A stretch of DNA of 42,433 bases from UBA2253 sp964646985 (GCA_964646985.1 CAZYFI010000008.1:1-42433); one strand, 5' to 3'. Shown: positions 1-9,121, counted from the first letter of the stretch. A program made the numbers and translations. The notes: a model not told the origin generated them from the letters alone.

Positions 1-1230
1 AATCCCTATTATATGTTTCATTTGGGGTTTCAACTTAGTTTCTTAGCCACTTTTGTTATTGTTGTTTGTGGACCACTTGTACAAAAACAGCAGATTCTTG
101 TAAGAATTTTTTCGTTATCACTTTTGTGTTTGTTATTTACACTACCGCTTATTATCAATATCAATTTTGAAATCAATGTGTTGAGTCCTTTTACAAATGT
201 ATTGTTTATCTTATTGTTTGAATCCGTAATATTGCCAATATCGATTGTTGTTATGTTCACGCCTTGGCTTGGTTTTTTATATCACTACTTAATCACAGCC
301 TTCTATGCAATCAATGCATTCTTCAGCAACCATTTTGTACTTTTTTTACGTCTTCCTCATTTTAGTATGTTTGATACTTTGTTGTTTTATGTTGGTTTGG
401 TTTCTTTGGTTTTTCTTTTCTTTGCTTTTTCTGGTAAAAAAGTTTTATCTATTACACTATTGCTTTTCATGCTAATCATTTTTCGCTTTTCCCATAGGGC
501 AATGCCTCTAGAAATTGTCTTTCTTGATTTAGACGAAGGAGAGTCAACCGTGATTCTTGCTCCGCAAAAGCAATGTTATGCCGTAATTGATACAGGAACA
601 GGAATGCAAGAAGAAGTAACAACATTTTTAAAAAGCAAGGGAGTCACAACCATAGATGATCTCATTATCACACATAATCATCATGACCATAATGGAGAAG
701 CAATGATGCTTTTAGAAAACTTTGTGGTTAAAAACACTGTAGTTAGTGTGTTTGATCAAAGTAACATTGCGAAGATTGCTCAAAAAAAGGTAAAGGCAAA
801 TGATGAGATAACATGTGGAAAAATAGTTTTTCAGGTGCTATCACCAGGAAAGTCTCACGATAACATTAATAATCAAAGCATTGTTCTTCGGGCACAAATA
901 AACGGGTTGATGTTTTTATGGATGGGAGATGTAGAAAAAGAAGTTGAAGAAACATTGCTCACAAAAGATGTAAGGGCAGATGTGATAAAAATAGGTCATC
1001 ATGGAAGCAAAACCTCATCGACATTTGCGTTTCTTAGGCAAGTTGATCCTCAATATGCCATCATTCAAACAGGTAGGTCAACGTATTTGGGATTTCCTGA
1101 TGAAAGTACAATTCATAATTTGCAGAAACTAAATGTGAATATATTGCAAACAAATATCCATTATACGATATCTTTCCAGTATTACTTGAACAAATGGAAC
1201 ATTGAAACACAAAACAAAGAGCCAAGTTAG
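1..1230 (+). CDS. comEC: ComEC/Rec2 DNA-uptake channel, 3' part (5' end outside window)
   Basis: C-terminal ~410 residues of ComEC, the membrane channel that imports single-stranded DNA in competence. The frame is open from base 1, and the residues before the first Met (NPYY) fit the conserved competence-domain run ending in GFQLSFLA, so the gene starts upstream of the window. Several hydrophobic segments follow up to about base 500. Then comes a metallo-beta-lactamase-like domain with a full HxHxDH zinc motif (HNHHDH, near base 680) and the typical GHHGSKTSS motif near base 1000. ComEC followed by holA and rpsT is a common Firmicutes order; here a zinc-ribbon gene sits between comEC and holA. 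Functional competence cannot be judged from this piece alone. Family assignment is firm. Confidence 0.92.
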   Translation, partial: NPYYMFHLGFQLSFLATFVIVVCGPLVQKQQILVRIFSLSLLCLLFTLPLIININFEINVLSPFTNVLFILLFESVILPISIVVMFTPWLGFLYHYLITAFYAINAFFSNHFVLFLRLPHFSMFDTLLFYVGLVSLVFLFFAFSGKKVLSITLLLFMLIIFRFSHRAMPLEIVFLDLDEGESTVILAPQKQCYAVIDTGTGMQEEVTTFLKSKGVTTIDDLIITHNHHDHNGEAMMLLENFVVKNTVVSVFDQSNIAKIAQKKVKANDEITCGKIVFQVLSPGKSHDNINNQSIVLRAQINGLMFLWMGDVEKEVEETLLTKDVRADVIKIGHHGSKTSSTFAFLRQVDPQYAIIQTGRSTYLGFPDESTIHNLQKLNVNILQTNIHYTISFQYYLNKWNIETQNKEPS

Positions 1231-1254
1231 AATGTGAAGAAAAAGACAAATAAC

Positions 1255-1283
1255 TTGACTTTAGGGGCTCGATGCTTTATCAT
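1255..1283 (+). promoter_or_regulatory. Promoter for the zinc-ribbon gene and probably holA
   Basis: TTGACT (1255-1260), 17-base spacer, TATCAT (1278-1283), close to the vegetative consensus and 24 bases before the next start codon. It lies just after the comEC stop. Confidence 0.6.
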
Positions 1284-1306
1284 AAAATTATTCTAAGGAG
1301 ACCATA

Positions 1307-2056
1307 ATGAAGTGTTCAAAGTGCCAACAAGACATGTTAGATGACCAAACAGATTGTTTGAATTGTCACGAGGACGAAATACTGAATAGAGAAAAAAATA
1401 GTACAGCTACTAAAAAAATAAGAAAAATAGCTTTGTTTACTGGCATCATATCTTTTGGATTTGGTTTGTTGTTTGGTGGGTTTTATTTTCCTGTTTTATC
1501 GTTTGTATTGGGAATGGTTGCCATTGTTTTGTCGATAACAAACAAGAAAAATCAAAAAACCATTTACTTGGCTGGTCTTGTTTTCGGGTTGTTGGGAAGC
1601 ACCTTTGGTTCTTTGTCTTTTGCTTCCGCAATCGCCAATGAAAACATAGCAAAACAAGCACATGAAATATATTCACAAGAAATGCAGATTCAATTACCAA
1701 ATGAGAAACCGGATTTTTATTTTATTGCCTTTGGTTTGTTTTCTCAAATGAGGGATTTGCCAAAAAAGGAGTTTCACTATCATTTAAATGAAGTGCAAGC
1801 CAATACCCTGAATCAAGAAGTATTACTTGACAATCGGTTTTTAGACTTGCCATTTGAACAGCCATTACAAGATTTCTTGCTTGAGTTCAATTTAGATTTA
1901 GATTATTTGGGAAAATATTTGCTTTATGATCGCATAAGTGATCAATTTGGAACAATATTAAATTTAAATGATTATCGAAAACATTATGATTTTGTACTGA
2001 TTATTTTCGATTATGACTTAAAAACATTGGTGATTTATGATGTTTATCAATCATAA
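1307..2056 (+). CDS. Zinc-ribbon membrane protein of unknown function
   Basis: 249-residue protein. The N-terminus has four cysteines as two CxxC pairs (C3, C6, C17, C20), a compact zinc ribbon. A short basic linker follows, then a hydrophobic region from about residue 37 to 110 that looks like two or three membrane helices, rich in Gly and Phe. The last ~130 residues are soluble and acidic. The layout resembles zinc-ribbon/DUF4190-type membrane proteins, but I cannot assign a function. The start is supported by AAGGAG six bases upstream. It is likely co-transcribed with holA, 14 bases downstream. Confidence 0.8.
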   Translation: MKCSKCQQDMLDDQTDCLNCHEDEILNREKNSTATKKIRKIALFTGIISFGFGLLFGGFYFPVLSFVLGMVAIVLSITNKKNQKTIYLAGLVFGLLGSTFGSLSFASAIANENIAKQAHEIYSQEMQIQLPNEKPDFYFIAFGLFSQMRDLPKKEFHYHLNEVQANTLNQEVLLDNRFLDLPFEQPLQDFLLEFNLDLDYLGKYLLYDRISDQFGTILNLNDYRKHYDFVLIIFDYDLKTLVIYDVYQS

Positions 2057-2070
2057 ACAAAAGAGGGATT

Positions 2071-3027
2071 ATGGGAAATATATATTTATATACTGGTGAA
2101 GAAAAATTTAGAATTAACACAAAAATTCAAGCGGTTGTAAAAGAAACAAAAGCCGATGAATACAACATCACGACTTATGACTTAGATGAAGTAGACATGA
2201 GCAATGTCATTCGTGATGCCTTAACGCCTCCATTTATGTGTGAACAAAAAGTTTTGATTGTGAAAAACCCAAGGTTTTTGACTTCAGAAAAAAGTTTAAA
2301 CGAAGAACAAGCAAATGACTTTTTGAAATATTTAGCCAAACCAATGGATACGACTACTTTTATCATCAATGCTGCAAATTTAAAACTTGATGAAAGAAAA
2401 GAAGTGGTAAAGAAATTAAAAAAAGTCGCACAAATAAGCGACAACAATGAATTAACTGAAGTTGAGTTTTATGGTTGGATCAAACGGCAATGTGATATCA
2501 ATCAAGTTGAAATCAAAGAAGATGCTGTCAGATTGTTTTTTAATTTAGCAGGGAAATCGATGCTTAATGCAAAAAATGAATTGGATAAACTCATTTGTTA
2601 TGTAGGTAATAAAGGAATCATTACGACGGATGTCGTCAATTTGGTTACAGTAAAAGAAATACAAAATGATGTCTTTGCCTTAGCCAATGCCATTATTGAT
2701 CATAATCGTTCGAAAGTGATTAATTTGTATCGTGACTTAACAAAAATTGGCAATGATGTCAATTATTTGTTTAGTTTGGTTGCGAAAAGCATGCGGGAAA
2801 TTCTCATTGTCGGATTGATGTTGCAAGCTGGTTATAAACAACAAGATGTTGCCAATGCGTTTAAAGTCAGTCCAGGAAGAGCTTTTTATCTGACAAAGAA
2901 TGCAAGAAGCATGGACTTAAAAATAGCGGAATCTTATGTAAAAAAATTAGGAGAACTTGATTATAAAATCAAGAGTGGTTTAATCGATGCAAAAACAGGA
3001 TTTGAATTTTTCTTGTTTGAAATTTAA
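2071..3027 (+). CDS. holA: DNA polymerase III delta subunit
   Basis: 318 residues, the usual length for HolA, the clamp-loader subunit that opens the beta sliding clamp. The N-terminus (YLYTGEEKFRI) matches the family's opening strand and helix, where the Walker A motif is degenerate, as expected for delta. A conserved helical C-terminal collar region follows (NDVFALANAI, then a KSMREILI stretch). The AGAGGG-type ribosome site lies just before the ATG. It is followed at once by a strong hairpin terminator and sits convergent to rpsT, the standard comEC-holA-rpsT neighbourhood. Confidence 0.92.
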   Translation: MGNIYLYTGEEKFRINTKIQAVVKETKADEYNITTYDLDEVDMSNVIRDALTPPFMCEQKVLIVKNPRFLTSEKSLNEEQANDFLKYLAKPMDTTTFIINAANLKLDERKEVVKKLKKVAQISDNNELTEVEFYGWIKRQCDINQVEIKEDAVRLFFNLAGKSMLNAKNELDKLICYVGNKGIITTDVVNLVTVKEIQNDVFALANAIIDHNRSKVINLYRDLTKIGNDVNYLFSLVAKSMREILIVGLMLQAGYKQQDVANAFKVSPGRAFYLTKNARSMDLKIAESYVKKLGELDYKIKSGLIDAKTGFEFFLFEI

Positions 3028-3050
3028 GCGCTTAAAAAAGCGCTTTTTAT
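3026..3050 (+). terminator. Rho-independent terminator of holA
   Basis: Perfect 8-bp stem AAGCGCTT / AAGCGCTT (3026-3033 and 3038-3045) with a short A loop, followed by a T-rich tail. It overlaps the holA stop codon. Confidence 0.85.
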
Positions 3051-3051
3051 T

Positions 3052-3089
3052 TAAAATAAAAAACACCCAAAGAACAAGTGTCTTGGGTG
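3052..3089 (-). terminator. Rho-independent terminator of rpsT
   Basis: On the minus strand CACCCAA (3089-3083) pairs with TTGGGTG (3070-3064) and is followed by a TTTTTTATTTT tract. It lies directly after the rpsT stop. Confidence 0.82.
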
Positions 3090-3091
3090 AT

Positions 3092-3355
3092 TTATGCTAA
3101 AGTGTTCACTAATTTTGAAAGTCGGGACTTATTGCGCGCAACAAAGTTTTTATGCGATAATCCCTTACAAATGGACTTATCTAATTTGGCGCTTGCTAAT
3201 TGGTAAGCTTTTTTCGCTTCTTCTAAATTTTTGTTTTCAACGGCAGTTTCTACATTTTTAATTGCTGTTTTTAAAGCAGATTTGAATGAAGCATTTTGAA
3301 GTCTTCTCTTTTCATTTGTTAGATTACGTTTAGCTTGTTGTTTAATGTTAGCCAT
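3092..3355 (-). CDS. rpsT: 30S ribosomal protein S20
   Basis: 87 residues, very basic, starting MANIKQQAKRNLTNEKRR, the classic S20 N-terminus. S20 binds 16S rRNA helices 9 and 44 in the small subunit. It is monocistronic: a good ribosome site (GGAGGT) lies 7 bases before the ATG, a clear promoter is upstream and a terminator downstream. Length and composition are normal. Confidence 0.97.
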   Translation of the reverse strand: MANIKQQAKRNLTNEKRRLQNASFKSALKTAIKNVETAVENKNLEEAKKAYQLASAKLDKSICKGLSHKNFVARNKSRLSKLVNTLA

Positions 3356-3384
3356 TATTTATACCTCCAAATGATACATGTCAT

Positions 3385-3413
3385 ATTATACTAAAAACAG
3401 ATCAAAAAAGCAA
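3385..3413 (-). promoter_or_regulatory. rpsT promoter
   Basis: Minus-strand TTGCTT (3413-3408), 17-base spacer, TATAAT (3390-3385). It is about 30 bases upstream of the rpsT start. Confidence 0.78.
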
Positions 3414-3529
3414 GTGTTATTACTATTATTTTTTATCTTGCAAATAATCTTTCTTGTTGGTTCGTTCTTTGTTTTTTATTCCTAAAAAAATTAATATATG
3501 ATATAATAAATTAATTTATGGAGAAAAAC

Positions 3530-4669
3530 ATGGCAAAAACATTGATTATTGTTGGGGGAGGAGCATCGGGGATTACTTGTGCTATTGTTGCGAAAAGATC
3601 AAACCCTGATATGCAAATTACCATTTTAGAAAAAAACGATCGTATTGGAAAAAAAATACTTAAGACGGGTAATGGGAAGTGTAATATCAGCAATTTAGAC
3701 GTACACCCTTCTCATTATAACAATCCTTTATTATTACAAAAATGGTTTGAAATGTTACCGCTTGAAGAAGTGATAGATTTTTTAAAAAGTCTTGGTCTGT
3801 TTTTGAAAACAGATGGTTCTACAAGACTGTATCCTTATAGCGAACAAGCAACATCGGTATTAGAAGTATTGCGATATGAACTTGATCGATTGCATATTGA
3901 GATTGTTTGTGGTGTTGAAGTACAAGCAATTGAAAAAAAACAAAAGTTTGTTTTAACGACCAACCAAAGAACATATGAAGCTGATTTTGTTGTTATGGCA
4001 ACAGGATCCATTGCCCAAGAAAAAACAAAAGGATATCAAATAATAGAAAAGTTGGGGCATAGCACTACGGCAATTCATCCAGGCTTGGTTGCTTTAAAAA
4101 CAAAAGAAAAACTAAAAAGCCTACAAGGCTTAAGAGTTAAAACGCGAGCCTCAATTTATAAAAACAACAAATTATTATTTGCTGATGAAGGAGAAATATT
4201 ATTCAAAGAAGATGGCTTATCAGGTATATTGGCATTTGATTTGTCTCGATATGCCAGTGAAGATTGTTTGGTTTCCTTGGATTTGTTGCCTGACCACCCA
4301 GAACTATTACAAGAATTATCGAGTTTATTAAAATGGAAAGAGTTAGAACCGGCATTGCTAGGCATTTTACCGAAAATGATTGTATGGGATATCTTAAAGA
4401 AACACGCTAACCATGATTTGAAAGCAATTGTAAAAACAATCCATCATTATGAATTTGATATTATTGGTACGTATGGGTTTGAATTTGCGCAAATTGTTTG
4501 TGGAGGAATTTCTGTTGATGAAATAAACGATGATTTTTCTTCTAAAAAAGTCTCAAATCTATTTATTGTTGGCGAAATTTTGGATATTGATGGGGCCTCT
4601 GGAGGCTATAATCTTCACTTTGCTTGGCTCAGTGGGATGATTGCAGGAAGGGTAATATCTCATTTTTGA
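3530..4669 (+). CDS. HI0933/BaiN-family FAD-dependent oxidoreductase
   Basis: 379-residue flavoprotein. The Rossmann motif GGGASGITCA is at the N-terminus. The family signature GKKILKTGNGKCNISN follows at about residue 40, and the C-terminal FAD motif DGASGGYNLHFAWLSG is near the end. These are diagnostic of the YhiN/HI0933/BaiN family of probable NAD(P)H-dependent flavoproteins, whose substrate is mostly unknown. An upstream ATG at 3518 is in frame, but the Shine-Dalgarno GGAG (3520-3523) lies inside that extension, so 3530 (MAKTLIIVGGG) is the better start. A TATAAT at 3502-3507 may be its -10; no convincing -35 was seen. Confidence 0.88.
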   Translation: MAKTLIIVGGGASGITCAIVAKRSNPDMQITILEKNDRIGKKILKTGNGKCNISNLDVHPSHYNNPLLLQKWFEMLPLEEVIDFLKSLGLFLKTDGSTRLYPYSEQATSVLEVLRYELDRLHIEIVCGVEVQAIEKKQKFVLTTNQRTYEADFVVMATGSIAQEKTKGYQIIEKLGHSTTAIHPGLVALKTKEKLKSLQGLRVKTRASIYKNNKLLFADEGEILFKEDGLSGILAFDLSRYASEDCLVSLDLLPDHPELLQELSSLLKWKELEPALLGILPKMIVWDILKKHANHDLKAIVKTIHHYEFDIIGTYGFEFAQIVCGGISVDEINDDFSSKKVSNLFIVGEILDIDGASGGYNLHFAWLSGMIAGRVISHF

Positions 4670-4737
4670 AAAAAATGGGAAACAGTTTACTAATGATTGA
4701 AAATATTGTATAATATATAATAGAAAGAGTGATAGAC

Positions 4738-5358
4738 ATGAATTTACCCAATCGATTGACTATGGCGCGAATTTGTTTGATTCCGTTTATTATTTTGATT
4801 CCTTTGATTCCTTTTTTCCATGCAACAGTGTTATTTGGTGATGTGTCGCTTAATACTCATTTTACACTTGAGAACTTAATTATTTTAGTTATTTTCCTTG
4901 TTGGGTCATTTACTGATTTTCTTGATGGACATATCGCTAGAAAGCATAATTTGGTAACCGATTTTGGGAAATTTATGGATCCTTTGGCAGATAAATTGTT
5001 GGTTTTAGCAGCAATGATTGTTTTGTTAGAACGGGGAAGAATGGAAGCTTTTGGCTTTGGCTTAGGTTTTGTAGTTACCTTAATTTTTGCAAGAGAATTT
5101 ATGGTTACAGGAATTAGACTCATTGCCGCAAGTGATCATTTGGTGATTGCCGCAAGTAAATTAGGAAAATTTAAAACAGTATCCCAAATGACACTCATCA
5201 TCATATTGTTATTAAATGGCTATCCATTTACTTTGCTTGGCACGTTGGCTCAAGATATCGTGAGTTTGGTACTCATTGTATTAGCCGGTGGACTCACCAT
5301 CATTTCTGGTGTTGATTACTTTTGGAAAAATAAAGAAATAATTTTAAAGAATAAGTAG
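4738..5358 (+). CDS. pgsA: CDP-diacylglycerol-glycerol-3-phosphate 3-phosphatidyltransferase
   Basis: 206-residue integral membrane enzyme that makes phosphatidylglycerophosphate, the first step to phosphatidylglycerol. The CDP-alcohol phosphotransferase motif DGx2ARx8Gx3Dx3D is complete (DGHIAR ... GKFMDPLAD, around residues 63-85), with about five hydrophobic segments around it. The N-terminus MNLPNRLTMARI matches PgsA homologues, so the ATG at 4738 is preferred over a GTG at 4729; the AAGAG ribosome site lies between. recA starts 10 bases later, matching the Firmicutes pgsA-(cinA)-recA order, here without cinA. Confidence 0.94.
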   Translation: MNLPNRLTMARICLIPFIILIPLIPFFHATVLFGDVSLNTHFTLENLIILVIFLVGSFTDFLDGHIARKHNLVTDFGKFMDPLADKLLVLAAMIVLLERGRMEAFGFGLGFVVTLIFAREFMVTGIRLIAASDHLVIAASKLGKFKTVSQMTLIIILLLNGYPFTLLGTLAQDIVSLVLIVLAGGLTIISGVDYFWKNKEIILKNK

Positions 5359-5368
5359 GAGAATAAAA

Positions 5369-6373
5369 ATGGCAGATGAAAAACTAAAAGCCTTAGAAGA
5401 TGCCTTTAAACAAATTGAAAAGCAATTTGGAAAAGGATCAATTATGAAAATGGGAGAGGCAGTATTTGGTGAGATGGAAGTCATTCCATCAGGCTCTATT
5501 TCCCTTGATTTAGCAATGGGTGTTGGTGGCTATCCCAAAGGAAGAATTTTAGAAATATATGGTCCAGAAAGTAGTGGTAAAACAACACTAGCCCTACATG
5601 CGATTGCATCAGCTCAAAAAGCTGGTGGGTATGCTGCATTTATTGATGCCGAACATGCCCTAGATCCAGTATATGCGAAAAACTTGGGTGTTGATATCAA
5701 CAATTTGATTTTGTCACAACCAGATACAGGAGAACAAGCTTTGGAAATTGCGGAGCACTTAATTCGCAGCAATGCAATTGATGTTATTGTTATTGACTCA
5801 GTTGCAGCTTTGGTTCCTAAAGTAGAAATTGATGGCGATATGGGTGATTCTCACATTGGTATGCAAGCGAGATTAATGTCGCAAGCAATGCGTAAATTAA
5901 GCGGAGCCATTTCTAAGAGTAAGACAATCGCAATTTTTATTAACCAAATTAGAGAAAAAGTAGGAGTAATGTTTGGATCCCCGGAAACCACATCGGGTGG
6001 AAGAGCCTTAAAGTTTTATGCTACAATTCGTTTGGATATTCGTCGTATTGATGCCATAAAATTAGGAACTGAAATTATAGGCAATCTTACAAGAATCAAA
6101 GTTGTGAAAAACAAAGTTGCTCCACCATTTAAAGTGGTAGAAGTTGATTTGATTTATGGTAAAGGAATCTCTTATGAGGGAGAAGTCCTTGACTTGGGAG
6201 TTGCTTGTGATATCGTAAATAAGAGTGGCGCATGGTTTTCCTATAATGATGAAAAATTAGGTCAAGGCAGAGAAAATGTGAAAGAATACTTTAAAAACAA
6301 TCCAAATCTTACAAAAGAGATTGAAAATAAGATTAGAGAAACCATGAAAGGGAAACTTCATACGCAGGAATAA
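5369..6373 (+). CDS. recA: Recombinase RecA
   Basis: 334 residues. RecA forms filaments on single-stranded DNA for homologous recombination and SOS signalling. The Walker A motif GPESSGKT is at about residues 67-74. The conserved FIDAEHALDP, the Walker B region VIVIDSVAALVP, and loop 2 with GSPETTSGGRALKFY are all present. The ribosome site is GGAG eight bases upstream. It is probably co-transcribed with pgsA and ends at a strong terminator. No LexA-type operator was recognised upstream. Confidence 0.98.
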   Translation: MADEKLKALEDAFKQIEKQFGKGSIMKMGEAVFGEMEVIPSGSISLDLAMGVGGYPKGRILEIYGPESSGKTTLALHAIASAQKAGGYAAFIDAEHALDPVYAKNLGVDINNLILSQPDTGEQALEIAEHLIRSNAIDVIVIDSVAALVPKVEIDGDMGDSHIGMQARLMSQAMRKLSGAISKSKTIAIFINQIREKVGVMFGSPETTSGGRALKFYATIRLDIRRIDAIKLGTEIIGNLTRIKVVKNKVAPPFKVVEVDLIYGKGISYEGEVLDLGVACDIVNKSGAWFSYNDEKLGQGRENVKEYFKNNPNLTKEIENKIRETMKGKLHTQE

Positions 6374-6375
6374 GA

Positions 6376-6404
6376 AAAAAAGCAGGAAAATCCTGCTTTT
6401 TTTG
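6376..6404 (+). terminator. Rho-independent terminator of recA
   Basis: AGCAGGA (6381-6387), loop AAA, TCCTGCT (6391-6397), then a run of seven T; flanking A/T pairs extend the stem. Confidence 0.88.
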
Positions 6405-6433
6405 TATTCGCTCAAATTGGCTGTACATTTTCA

Positions 6434-6462
6434 TTGACCTAAAAGGCTTTTTCATGTATAAT
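6434..6462 (+). promoter_or_regulatory. rny promoter
   Basis: TTGACC (6434-6439), 17-base spacer, TATAAT (6457-6462); the gene starts about 60 bases downstream. Confidence 0.8.
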
Positions 6463-6520
6463 CGTATAGTAGACTATAATTGTAATAATTATATATAAAT
6501 CTATGGAGGAACATAAAAGA

Positions 6521-8137
6521 ATGCAAAAAATCATGATGGTTATCGATGGTTTTTGGCAAGTCTCCATTTATGTTGTTGTCTCCATTTTGCTTATTGTTAT
6601 CGGTCTTGCTATCGGTTACTTGGTTTTTAAAAGACAATATGAAAAAGCGGGGAAATCTGCTACCAAGTTAATTGAAGATGCAAAAAAAGTTGCTGAAGAA
6701 AATCGAAAAAGTGCTCTAATTGAATTCAAACAAGAAACATTCAAACTAAAGCAAGAAAATGAAAAAGAAATTCGCAATTTAAAACAAGAAGTTGAACGTG
6801 AAATCAAAGACAAACGCCGAGCCACAGCGGAGTTAGAACAAAAATTGTCTCAACGTGAAGAACGTTTGGACAATCGTATGTCGAACCTTGATAAACGTGA
6901 AGAAAATCTTAATCAAAAAGAACAAAAAGTTGAACAAAGAAAAAGCGATCTAGACAAACAATACAGCAAAGTGGAAGAACTCATTGAAGCTCAAAACAAG
7001 AAATTATTGGAAATTTCTGGCTTAAGTGTGGAAGATGCCAAAAAAATTATTATTGAACGTGTTGAAGAAGACATGTCAATGGAAGTTGCTCAAATTATTA
7101 AAGACGCTGAAGACAAAGCCAAAATTGAAGTGAACCGCAAAGCCCAATGTCTACTGGCAAATGCGATTCAACAATATGCTGGTGAAATCGTAAGTGAAAC
7201 CACCGTTTCGGTAGTACCACTACCAAACGATGAAATGAAAGGCCGAATTATTGGTCGTGAAGGCCGAAACATTCGTGCAATTGAAGCTTCAACGGGTGTT
7301 GATATTATTATTGATGATACCCCTGAAGCCGTTGTTCTTTCGTCTTTTGATCCTATTAGAAGAGAAATAGCTCGAAGAACAATGGAAACATTAATTTCGG
7401 ATGGTCGTATTCAACCATCAAGAATTGAAGAATTGGTAACGAAGTTTAAAAAAGAATTAGATGTAGAATTAAGAGAAACCGGTGAAAAAGCGGTCTTTGA
7501 TACAGGAATTGGCAAAGTTCATCCTGAGATTGTGAAATTAATCGGTCGATTAAAATTCCGAACCAGTTATGGTCAAAACGCTCTTGCACATTCATTGGAA
7601 GTTGCCTTTTTAAGCGGTAAATTAGCCGTTGAAATTGGTGCAAACGAGATTTTAGCAAGAAGAGCCGGCTTATTACATGATATTGGAAAAGCTGTTGATC
7701 ATGAAATGGAAGGCAGCCACGTGGATATTGGAATTGAGTTAGCAAACAGATTCCGAGAAAATCCGGTTGTTGTTGATGCCATTGCGTCCCATCATGGAGA
7801 TAACGAACCAACGTCCATTATTTCCCAATTGGTTGCAGCCGCTGATACTATGTCAGCAGCAAGACCTGGTGCTCGCAGTGAATCTATTGAAAATTATATC
7901 AAGCGTTTAAGCAAACTTGAAGAAATCTGTAACGAGTTTAAAGGTGTTGATAAGGCTTATGCGATTCAGGCCGGAAGAGAAATTCGCGTTCTTGTTAAGC
8001 CAGAAGAAATTAACGATGTTGAAGCACACAAATTAGCTCGTGACATTAGAATGAAAGTAGAAGGAAACGTCAATTATCCTGGAACAATCAAAGTAACGGT
8101 TATCCGGGAAACTAGAGTCCATGAAATTGCAAAATAG
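6521..8137 (+). CDS. rny: Ribonuclease Y
   Basis: 538 residues. RNase Y is the membrane-anchored endoribonuclease that starts mRNA decay in many Firmicutes. It shows one N-terminal membrane helix (around residues 12-35), a long Glu/Lys/Gln-rich coiled coil to about residue 180, a KH domain (GRIIGREGRNIRAIE, about residue 240), and an HD domain with LLHDIGKAVDHE near residue 384. An in-frame ATG at 6503 is rejected because the strong ribosome site GGAGGA (6505-6510) falls inside that extension and serves 6521. The next gene is ymdB, the usual Firmicutes partner, though here it has its own promoter and a terminator lies between. Confidence 0.95.
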   Translation: MQKIMMVIDGFWQVSIYVVVSILLIVIGLAIGYLVFKRQYEKAGKSATKLIEDAKKVAEENRKSALIEFKQETFKLKQENEKEIRNLKQEVEREIKDKRRATAELEQKLSQREERLDNRMSNLDKREENLNQKEQKVEQRKSDLDKQYSKVEELIEAQNKKLLEISGLSVEDAKKIIIERVEEDMSMEVAQIIKDAEDKAKIEVNRKAQCLLANAIQQYAGEIVSETTVSVVPLPNDEMKGRIIGREGRNIRAIEASTGVDIIIDDTPEAVVLSSFDPIRREIARRTMETLISDGRIQPSRIEELVTKFKKELDVELRETGEKAVFDTGIGKVHPEIVKLIGRLKFRTSYGQNALAHSLEVAFLSGKLAVEIGANEILARRAGLLHDIGKAVDHEMEGSHVDIGIELANRFRENPVVVDAIASHHGDNEPTSIISQLVAAADTMSAARPGARSESIENYIKRLSKLEEICNEFKGVDKAYAIQAGREIRVLVKPEEINDVEAHKLARDIRMKVEGNVNYPGTIKVTVIRETRVHEIAK

Positions 8138-8195
8138 TTCGGTCGGTTGTCGATTGTGGAAAGATGACCTATACCAACATTAACTAATAAAAACA

Positions 8196-8232
8196 CCCTG
8201 TAAATCACATGTTGATTTGCAGGGATTTTTTA
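8196..8232 (+). terminator. Rho-independent terminator of rny
   Basis: CCCTGTAAATCA (8196-8207) pairs with TGATTTGCAGGG (8213-8224) with one mismatch, followed by TTTTTT. Confidence 0.87.
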
Positions 8233-8280
8233 ATTTTGATATGCATGCTGTGATTTTCTTGGTAATTATCATCACTCTTA

Positions 8281-8309
8281 TTGTGAAACTTTTGGGTCTA
8301 TGGTATAAT
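8281..8309 (+). promoter_or_regulatory. ymdB promoter (extended -10)
   Basis: TTGTGA (8281-8286), 17-base spacer, TATAAT (8304-8309) preceded by TGG, giving a perfect TGnTATAAT extended -10. Confidence 0.8.
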
Positions 8310-8330
8310 TGACGAAAGGTTGGTACTGAT

Positions 8331-9107
8331 ATGAATGTCTTAATTATTGGCGATGTTTTTTCAAAATTAGGCCGAAAGAGTTTAGAACACAATTTAAAAA
8401 TTCTTAGAGAGTCAGAAAAAATTCACTTTGTCATCGTCAATGGCGAAAATGCATCCCATGGACGTGGGTTAAACGAAGGCCATTATAAATGGTTTTTAGA
8501 ACAAGGAATCCAAGTGATTACTTTAGGAAACCATTCGTTTAGCAATCGCAGTATTTATAAATACATTGATGAGGCAAAAAATTTGGTTCGTCCCGCTAAC
8601 TTTGGTGATGGTGCGAAAGGACAAGGATATGCTACCGTCCATTATAACCAATTATCGATTACAGTTATGCAAGTGATTGGGCAAGTTTTTATGAATGGTG
8701 AAGTTGTTTCTCCTTTTTTAAAAGCCCAAGAAATATTGGACACTGTGAAAAGTGATATATATATATGTGATTTTCATGGCGAAGCAACGAGTGAAAAAAT
8801 TGCTTTTGGCTATCATTTTGATGGCAAAATGCAAGTTGTTTTTGGAACCCATACGCATGTTCAAACAAATGATGCTAGAATTCTCGATCAAGGTACCGCC
8901 TTTATAACTGATGTAGGAATGACGGGACCTTTAGAAGGTGTAATTGGGGTAGAAAAAAGAATCATTTTAGATCGCTATTTAAACAATGGATTAGAAAAGT
9001 TTTCTCCTCAAGAAACTGGGAAAACTCAATTTTCCGCTATATTGGTTGAGATAAATGAAACAACAAAAAAAGCAACAAAAATAAAAACAATTAGAATCAT
9101 TGATTAA
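8331..9107 (+). CDS. ymdB: YmdB-family metallophosphoesterase
   Basis: 258 residues of the TIGR00282 family. In Bacillus, YmdB is a 2',3'-cyclic-nucleotide phosphodiesterase that influences the switch between motility and biofilm and works near RNase Y. Metal-site motifs are in order: IGDV at the N-terminus, NGENASHGRG near residue 38, GNHSF near residue 66, DFHGEATSEK near residue 145, and GTHTHVQTND near residue 170. The ribosome site GAAAGG lies 11 bases before the ATG. Three genes of unrelated type separate it from miaB less strictly than in Bacillus: a GNAT enzyme and a protease-like lipoprotein are inserted. Confidence 0.92.
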   Translation: MNVLIIGDVFSKLGRKSLEHNLKILRESEKIHFVIVNGENASHGRGLNEGHYKWFLEQGIQVITLGNHSFSNRSIYKYIDEAKNLVRPANFGDGAKGQGYATVHYNQLSITVMQVIGQVFMNGEVVSPFLKAQEILDTVKSDIYICDFHGEATSEKIAFGYHFDGKMQVVFGTHTHVQTNDARILDQGTAFITDVGMTGPLEGVIGVEKRIILDRYLNNGLEKFSPQETGKTQFSAILVEINETTKKATKIKTIRIID

Positions 9108-9121
9108 TAAAGGAAAAGATT

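Noticed and set aside
4661..4677. CATTTTT-GAA-AAAAATG palindrome at the end of the flavoprotein gene as a terminator
   Set aside because: The stem is nearly all A/T and has no T tract after it.
7446..7811. 121-residue open frame on the minus strand inside rny
   Set aside because: Antisense shadow of the RNase Y HD domain; no ribosome site or recognisable family.
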